From an uncultured Azospirillum sp. (GTDB lineage Bacteria; Pseudomonadota; Alphaproteobacteria; RF32; CAG-239): 9,755 nt of DNA. Positions 6,085 through 9,755 of the stretch are shown here, piece by piece (positions within the stretch are counted from its first letter, which is position 1; the number at the start of each line of letters is the position of its first letter). The position numbers and the translations under genes were made by a program. Below the pieces are notes generated by a model, which saw only the letters and a program-made list of their open reading frames with translations, did no database searches and was not told the origin of the DNA. Where the stretch lies: contig CABUBU010000043.1 of assembly GCA_902489795.1 (NCBI GenBank), forward strand, positions 1-9,755, in the 5' to 3' direction.

Positions 6085-6091
6085 AATTAGC

Positions 6092-6097
6092 TATTAT
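6092..6097 (+). promoter_or_regulatory. Weak candidate -10 for the ankyrin-protein gene
   Basis: TATTAT lies 29 bases upstream of the ATG at 6127. No good -35 is present at 16-18 bases; that position falls in the loop and right arm of the inverted repeat at 6061-6084. If real, the promoter may need an activator or be blocked by a factor bound at the repeat. Confidence 0.25.
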
Positions 6098-6126
6098 TTT
6101 GTGCAGACGTTTAACGGGAGGGGCGA

Positions 6127-7770
6127 ATGAAGCATTGTTTGATTGTTCTGGTATGTCTGTTGTTTCCTCTTTCTCTTATGTGTAAGGAAACGCGGGAAAC
6201 CGGGCAAAATGCGGACAAACGGTACGAAGAGATTGTAAGGTCCGTAAAAGACAATCCGAAACAGGCTCTGGCGGAATTAAAACAACTGGCCGACAAAAAC
6301 CACTCTGCCGCAATAGAATATCTGATACTGCTCAGCATTTACGAACCGCAAAAAGTAAATACGCCCGAATTTGAACAAATTGCCCGCCGGCTGCATACGG
6401 ACGTGGTCGCGCAATATAAAAAGCTTGTTCCCGATTCCCCTTTTTACGAAATATATCAGGAGCAATACGAAGAACTGATCAAAGATGATTATTTAAAATG
6501 CTACAGGGATTTAAGTTGTCTGATAGAAGTGGGCGCTTTTAACTTTTCCAAATTTTTCAGCATTTGGGGAGAGGCGAGCGGCGATATGCTTGATGTTCCG
6601 TGGAAAATCGTAGTTCCCTGTCCGGTGGCTCAAAAACTCCATCTGACGGCTGTTTTTGACGGCGCCGGCGGCGGACACGGTGCCGAAGCGCTGGATATTT
6701 CCAACTGCGGCCAGTATCCGCAATACGATTTTCCCGATGATGTTGAAGAGTATCGGAATTATATTCAGCGAGAATTGGAACTCTACAATTCTGGTTCAAT
6801 ACGCTATGTGTATATGGCCGAAGATGTATATCACAATATGGTAAACCGTTATGACCCCGATTGGAATTTTGAACGAAGTTATGGCGAAAAAGAATATTTG
6901 CAGGCCTTGCCGCTTGAAGCCTGGGCGATGGAATCGTATCCCAATTACAAATATTTTTCGAAGGTTATCAATCATGGAATCGGGTTTGACAAAGCGGTCG
7001 ACAAGCTGACGCGGCATTATGTAAAAACATTTAAGGTTGATGAAAGCAAAGCCCGGCAATATGCCCGTTATGTCATGATTCCCCGGGCGGCGGCAAGCTC
7101 TCAGGTAAATAAGGAAACTTTGCGCTATAAGATCCTTTCCGGAGTTCCCGCGGAGGAAATAAAAGCCTGGATTGAGGATAAAAAATTAAAAGGGGAAGAA
7201 TTTGTGGAACCGGAAACGCCTCATCAGGCAGATGAAATTTTAATGGTCAGCGTTCACCGTCCCGACGTTTTGAAAATGCTGATTGAAACCTGTCCGGATA
7301 ATGAGGAAAAACTGAACTGCCTCGGTCTGAACACGGATGTTGACGCCGGAAACGCTTTTGGCAAAACCGCTTTGATGTATGCGGCCCAATACGGATTTGC
7401 GGAAAGCGTGAAGATTTTGCTTGAAGCCGGAGCGGACATAGACGCGCAAACAGATGAAGGCATTTCGGAAGATACTGGCTGCTGGGAGAATATTTGTATT
7501 GTCAACGGCGAGCGCACGGCGCTGATGTATGCCGTACAGGAAGGAAATTTGGATATCGCAAAATATCTGGTGGAAAAAGGTGCGGACATTAATCTGAAAG
7601 ATTCCAAAGGCATGAGTGTTTACGATTATTTAAGCGGAAAAGCGCCTTATTTGGGAAATTTCGAAAAACATGAAAATAAAAATGTTACTCCCGAGCAGGC
7701 AGACGATTTTATCGAATTCTTAAAAAATGTGTTCAAAAGTCTGGCAGCTGTATCGGAACTTACCGTTTGA
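6127..7770 (+). CDS. Exported or membrane-anchored ankyrin-repeat protein
   Basis: The 547-residue product starts after a strong GGAGG (6117-6121, spacing 5). Residues 1-19 look like a Sec signal (HCLIVLVCLLFPLSLMC); Cys19 lies where a lipobox would be, but S-L-M before it is a poor lipobox, so a lipoprotein is not claimed. Residues 30-130 are charged and helical. The middle (about 130-360) matches nothing I know; it has several Cys and many Tyr. Residues about 366-505 hold ankyrin repeats: one degenerate copy (ADEILMVSVHRPDVLKMLI), a clear one at 411-445 (GKTALMYAAQYGFAESVKIL...AGADIDAQ), a 15-residue insert with Cys452 and Cys457, then another clear one at 461-494 (ERTALMYAVQEGNLDIAKYL...GADINLKD). 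These mediate protein binding, probably in the periplasm or outside. Hand counts of three 60-base lines (6841, 7141, 7561) gave 22, 25 and 23 G+C, against 30 in a line of the antiporter gene (4141), so base composition differs from neighbours. Confidence 0.88.
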   Translation: MKHCLIVLVCLLFPLSLMCKETRETGQNADKRYEEIVRSVKDNPKQALAELKQLADKNHSAAIEYLILLSIYEPQKVNTPEFEQIARRLHTDVVAQYKKLVPDSPFYEIYQEQYEELIKDDYLKCYRDLSCLIEVGAFNFSKFFSIWGEASGDMLDVPWKIVVPCPVAQKLHLTAVFDGAGGGHGAEALDISNCGQYPQYDFPDDVEEYRNYIQRELELYNSGSIRYVYMAEDVYHNMVNRYDPDWNFERSYGEKEYLQALPLEAWAMESYPNYKYFSKVINHGIGFDKAVDKLTRHYVKTFKVDESKARQYARYVMIPRAAASSQVNKETLRYKILSGVPAEEIKAWIEDKKLKGEEFVEPETPHQADEILMVSVHRPDVLKMLIETCPDNEEKLNCLGLNTDVDAGNAFGKTALMYAAQYGFAESVKILLEAGADIDAQTDEGISEDTGCWENICIVNGERTALMYAVQEGNLDIAKYLVEKGADINLKDSKGMSVYDYLSGKAPYLGNFEKHENKNVTPEQADDFIEFLKNVFKSLAAVSELTV

Positions 7771-7805
7771 GAAACGCTAAAAATCGGGATGTTGCGGAGA
7801 ACACG

Positions 7806-7832
7806 ACAAAAAACCGCCGAAAGCGGCGGTTT
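7806..7832 (-). terminator. Intrinsic terminator of the tRNA-Leu transcript
   Basis: CCGCCG (7814-7819) pairs with CGGCGG (7824-7829) around a 4-base loop, with three A:T pairs outside. On the - strand the stem is followed by a run of T's, 7 bases past the tRNA 3' end. On the + strand the stem is followed by only TTTATAA, so it is a weaker stop for the ankyrin gene ending at 7770, though no other one is seen for that gene. Confidence 0.85.
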
Positions 7833-7838
7833 ATAAGG

Positions 7839-7925
7839 TGGTGCGCTAGGCCGGAATCGAACCGGCACGGCCTTGCGGCCAACAGATTTTAAGTCTGCAG
7901 CGTCTACCAGTTCCGCCACAAGCGC
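7839..7925 (-). tRNA. tRNA-Leu (anticodon UAA)
   Basis: The - strand folds into an 87-base class II tRNA. It has acceptor GCGCTTG/CTAGCGC, a 3-bp D stem (GCG/CGC) with loop GAACTGGTAGA, an anticodon stem GCAGA/TCTGT with loop CTTAAAA (anticodon TAA, reads UUA and UUG), a long variable arm GGCC-GCAA-GGCC, and the T arm GCCGG-TTCGATT-CCGGC. The discriminator A73 and a genome-encoded CCA complete it, as expected for leucine. The acceptor stem has one oddity: position 6 and position 67 are both T, a U:U mismatch. Confidence 0.97.
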
Positions 7926-7938
7926 AAAATCTATTCCC

Positions 7939-7967
7939 CTTATACAGATAAAAAGACAAAAATGCAA
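7939..7967 (-). promoter_or_regulatory. Promoter of the tRNA-Leu gene, with G-rich discriminator
   Basis: Read on the - strand, TTGCAT (7962-7967), a 17-base spacer and TATAAG (7939-7944) lie 13 bases before the tRNA 5' end, leaving a leader of only about 6 bases. GGGG follows the -10 directly; a GC-rich discriminator is typical of stable-RNA promoters that respond to ppGpp in proteobacteria. That regulation is inference. Confidence 0.75.
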
Positions 7968-8015
7968 CCGTAAACTTGCGGACCGGAAAATTTTTGCCTT
8001 TTCGTCTGGACTAAT

Positions 8016-8062
8016 CCGATTAAAAACTTGTAACCGTGGAAAAAATGTGTTTTGTTAATCGG
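8016..8062 (+). repeat. Inverted repeat upstream of psd (first of two)
   Basis: CCGATTAA (8016-8023) and TTAATCGG (8055-8062) are perfect 8-bp complements separated by 31 bases. Just inside, AAA can pair with TTT past one bulged G. It lies in the 204-base gap between the tRNA and psd. No strong psd promoter was identified; weak options are TTGCCT with CGATTA, or TTGTAA inside this repeat. Depending on the true start it is either an operator-like dyad or a leader hairpin. Confidence 0.4.
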
Positions 8063-8065
8063 TAA

Positions 8066-8097
8066 GGCATGCGGCGGAAACAGCGTTTCGGCATGCC
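8066..8097 (+). repeat. Hairpin-forming inverted repeat in the psd leader (second of two)
   Basis: GGCATGC (8066-8072) pairs with GCATGCC (8091-8097), and inside it GAAAC (8077-8081) pairs with GTTTC (8085-8089) around a 3-base loop, with an asymmetric internal bulge (GGCG against G). It ends 20 bases before the psd ribosome binding site (AAAGGA, 8118-8123). A short TTTT occurs about 6 bases after the stem, too far and too short for a clear terminator, so attenuation or mRNA stabilisation is possible but unproven. Confidence 0.5.
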
Positions 8098-8129
8098 GGA
8101 AGCTTTTGAACGAAAAGAAAGGATAACTG

Positions 8130-8837
8130 ATGAAAACTGTTGATATTTCCTGGCGCCGTTACGTTCTGCCCAACATTAACAAAGAAGGGTGGAAGTTTTT
8201 CGGTATTTTTGCGGCAATAACAGCGTTATTGGCAATGATCTGGGAACCGCTCGGCGTTATCGGGCTTGTCTGCACCGTCTGGTGCTATTATTTTTTCCGC
8301 GATCCGGAACGGGTTACGCCGGAAATTAAGGACGTCGTGGTTTCCCCCGCCGACGGCATCGTACAAATGATTACCAAAGTGAAAGCTCCGGAAGAGCTGG
8401 ACATGGGGGGCGAAGAATTTACCCGCGTCAGCGTGTTTATGAGCGTGTTTAACGTACATGTCAACCGGGCGCCGGCCGAAGGCACCATAACCAAGGCCGT
8501 TTACGTGCCGGGCAAGTTTTTGAACGCGACGCTTGACAAGGCCAGCAAGGACAACGAGCGCCAGCTGCTGGCGATGAAGACGGTTTCCGGCAAAGAAATC
8601 GTTTTTGTTCAGATTGCGGGGCTGATTGCCCGCCGTATTCTGTGTTTTGCCAAACCCGGAGACAAATACAAGGCCGGCGAGCGTTTCGGTCTGATCCGTT
8701 TCGGTTCGCGGCTGGACGTTTATCTGCCGGCAGGCGTTGAACCGCAGGTCTGCGTCGGTCAGACCATGACCGCCGGCGAAACCGTGATCGCTAATCTTTC
8801 GTCGTCTGCCGCCGCGGTTAAGGGAGTGATCAGATAA
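8130..8837 (+). CDS. psd: Phosphatidylserine decarboxylase proenzyme
   Basis: Psd decarboxylates phosphatidylserine to phosphatidylethanolamine, the second step of PE synthesis, at the inner membrane. The 235-residue length fits the short alphaproteobacterial form. One or two hydrophobic spans occupy about 22-55, ending in YYFFRDPER (53-61). Then come SPADG (72-76), VFMSVFNVHVNR (102-113), KFLNATLDKASKDNER (129-144) and QIAGLIARRI (161-170). The self-cleavage motif RFGS is at 190-193; cleavage before Ser193 makes the pyruvoyl prosthetic group on the small alpha chain. All of these expected elements are intact, so an active enzyme is expected. AAAGGA (8118-8123) gives 6-base spacing to the ATG. 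The stop TAA overlaps the pssA start by one base (TAATG), so the two are translationally coupled. The leader has two inverted repeats (8016-8062 and 8066-8097). Confidence 0.97.
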   Translation: MKTVDISWRRYVLPNINKEGWKFFGIFAAITALLAMIWEPLGVIGLVCTVWCYYFFRDPERVTPEIKDVVVSPADGIVQMITKVKAPEELDMGGEEFTRVSVFMSVFNVHVNRAPAEGTITKAVYVPGKFLNATLDKASKDNERQLLAMKTVSGKEIVFVQIAGLIARRILCFAKPGDKYKAGERFGLIRFGSRLDVYLPAGVEPQVCVGQTMTAGETVIANLSSSAAAVKGVIR

Positions 8838-9616
8838 TGGAAAAACTCAACAACAATCTGCTGCAGCAGAAACTGACTTCGCTGCCTTTTCGCAAAATCG
8901 CCCCCAATATCGTCACCACGCTGGCTTTGTGCGCCGGCGTCACTTCCATGCGTTATGCGATTATGGGACTGTGGGGAAAAGCCATCGTCTGCATTTTTCT
9001 GGCTGCCCTTTTTGATATGCTGGACGGCCGCGTGGCGCGCATGCTCAAAGGATCGACCAAATTCGGCGCCGAACTGGATTCGCTTTCCGACTTTGTCAGT
9101 TTCGGGGTGGCGCCGGCCATTTTGATGTATCAGTGGACGTTGTCCAGCTTCCCGAAATTCGGCTGGTTCTTCTGTCTGCTGTTTGCCATCTGCATGGCGA
9201 TGCGTCTGGCACGTTTCAACACCATGCTGGAAGATGAGCCGCAACCGGTTTACTGGCAGAACTTTTTTGTCGGCGTGCCGGCTCCGGCCGCGGCGGCGCT
9301 CGGCATTTTGCCGATTATGCTGAGCTTTGAGTTTCCCGAAGCGACCTTTCTGCGCAGCGACTGGTTCTGCTGCGTGGTGATGTGCGTGGTGGCAATGCTG
9401 ATGGTCAGCCGGATTCCGACGGTTTCGACCAAACATATGAAAGTGCCCACTTATCTGGTGGTGCCGCTGATTATCGTGGTGGTTTTGTTTGCCACCATGA
9501 TCATCAGTTCGCCGTGGCTGGTCTTGAGCGTTTCGACCGGGCTTTATGCCCTGAGCATTCCGCTCGGCGTGCTGTTTTTCCTTAAGGCCAAGAGGAAGGC
9601 CGAGCGGCGCATTTAG
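8837..9616 (+). CDS. pssA: CDP-diacylglycerol--serine O-phosphatidyltransferase (phosphatidylserine synthase)
   Basis: PssA transfers phosphatidyl from CDP-diacylglycerol to L-serine, releasing CMP, and so makes the substrate of Psd, encoded just upstream. The 259-residue product is a polytopic inner-membrane protein with about 6-8 hydrophobic segments. The CDP-alcohol phosphatidyltransferase signature DGxxAR(x8)GxxxDxxxD is complete: D63, G64, A67, R68, G77, D81 and D85, which bind two metal ions and the CDP moiety. This is the membrane type II synthase found in alphaproteobacteria and Gram-positives, not the phospholipase-D-like enzyme of E. coli. The N-terminal IAPNIVTTLALCAGVTS segment fits the alphaproteobacterial group. 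AGGGAG (8821-8826), inside the end of psd, lies 10 bases upstream of the ATG; the TAATG overlap favours translational re-initiation. The C-terminus is basic (KAKRKAERR). Confidence 0.96.
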   Translation: MEKLNNNLLQQKLTSLPFRKIAPNIVTTLALCAGVTSMRYAIMGLWGKAIVCIFLAALFDMLDGRVARMLKGSTKFGAELDSLSDFVSFGVAPAILMYQWTLSSFPKFGWFFCLLFAICMAMRLARFNTMLEDEPQPVYWQNFFVGVPAPAAAALGILPIMLSFEFPEATFLRSDWFCCVVMCVVAMLMVSRIPTVSTKHMKVPTYLVVPLIIVVVLFATMIISSPWLVLSVSTGLYALSIPLGVLFFLKAKRKAERRI

Positions 9617-9631
9617 CCGAAAATCCGAAAG

Positions 9632-9666
9632 GAAAGCCCCGTGCCAAAGCGGGGCTTTCGCTTTTT
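9632..9666 (+). terminator. Strong intrinsic terminator of the psd-pssA operon
   Basis: GAAAGCCCCG (9632-9641) and CGGGGCTTTC (9650-9659) form a perfect 10-bp stem around an 8-base loop, followed by GCTTTTT. It starts 15 bases after the pssA stop. Confidence 0.93.
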
Positions 9667-9712
9667 AGTTTTTCGGAGTGGGAAGAGTTTGGCAAAAGTG
9701 TTTTTCCGAAAC

Positions 9713-9741
9713 TTGACAAAAAATAGAAAAAGAGGTACAAA
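9713..9741 (+). promoter_or_regulatory. Promoter for a + strand gene beyond the window
   Basis: A perfect TTGACA (9713-9718), a 17-base spacer and TACAAA (9736-9741, 4 of 6 to consensus) lie in an A-rich tract after the operon terminator. The window ends 14 bases later, so the driven gene is not seen. Confidence 0.65.
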
Positions 9742-9755
9742 GAAAATATATAAAC

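Noticed and set aside
6127..6183. Possible lipoprotein signal ending at Cys19 of the ankyrin protein
   Set aside because: The residues before the Cys are Ser-Leu-Met; the -1 position of a lipobox should be Gly, Ala or Ser. A plain signal peptide or anchor is safer.
7647..7967. - strand 106-residue open frame with the string VAELVDAADLKSVGRKAVPVRFRPSAP
   Set aside because: It is a translation of the tRNA-Leu gene and its flanks, a well-known false ORF; the tRNA structure explains the sequence.
1..9755. Mobile elements, attachment sites, CRISPR or integrase remnants
   Set aside because: No transposase, integrase, terminal inverted repeat pair, target duplication or regular spacer repeat was seen. 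The tRNA-Leu 3' end has no nearby duplicate within the window.

Overview
The window looks like chromosomal DNA from a Gram-negative bacterium, most likely an alphaproteobacterium of about 50% GC. The best evidence is the psd-pssA pair near the right end. Both proteins read like the alphaproteobacterial short forms of phosphatidylserine decarboxylase and phosphatidylserine synthase, and the two genes overlap by one base. A tRNA-Leu with a genome-encoded CCA end and an abundance of simple sigma-70-like promoters and hairpin terminators fit this. The assignment is an inference from protein family resemblance, not from a search. A host-associated lifestyle is possible (ankyrin protein, anaerobe-like flavin reductase) but not shown.

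Layout. Positions 1-165 hold the C-terminal end of an unidentified + strand gene. It shares a bidirectional terminator (215-245) with the - strand flavin reductase gene (272-1195), whose product carries an unusual basic tail of about 120 residues. From 1405 to 5998 all genes lie on the + strand: a 61-residue orphan (1405-1590), a compact C39/papain-like cysteine peptidase with all catalytic residues (1680-2216), a membrane-anchored protein with a Pro/acid-rich linker and a charged helical region (2262-3224, with its own promoter and a strong terminator), a CPA2-type cation:proton antiporter without an RCK domain (3339-5285), and a membrane-anchored beta-sandwich protein (5390-5998) that resembles the C-terminal domain of phosphoglycerol transferases. 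A 547-residue exported or membrane-anchored ankyrin-repeat protein follows (6127-7770). It is more AT-rich than its neighbours.

The right end has a - strand tRNA-Leu(UAA) gene (7839-7925) with its own promoter and terminator, then a 204-base gap with two consecutive inverted repeats, then psd (8130-8837) and pssA (8837-9616). Together these two enzymes convert CDP-diacylglycerol and serine to phosphatidylserine and then to phosphatidylethanolamine. A strong terminator closes the operon, and a good -35/-10 pair at 9713-9741 points to another + strand gene beyond the window.

I see no mobile element, CRISPR array, rRNA, defence cluster or secretion cluster. The less ordinary content is several orphan proteins plus inverted repeats in the leaders of the antiporter, ankyrin and psd genes. 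I do not see a convincing new multi-gene system.
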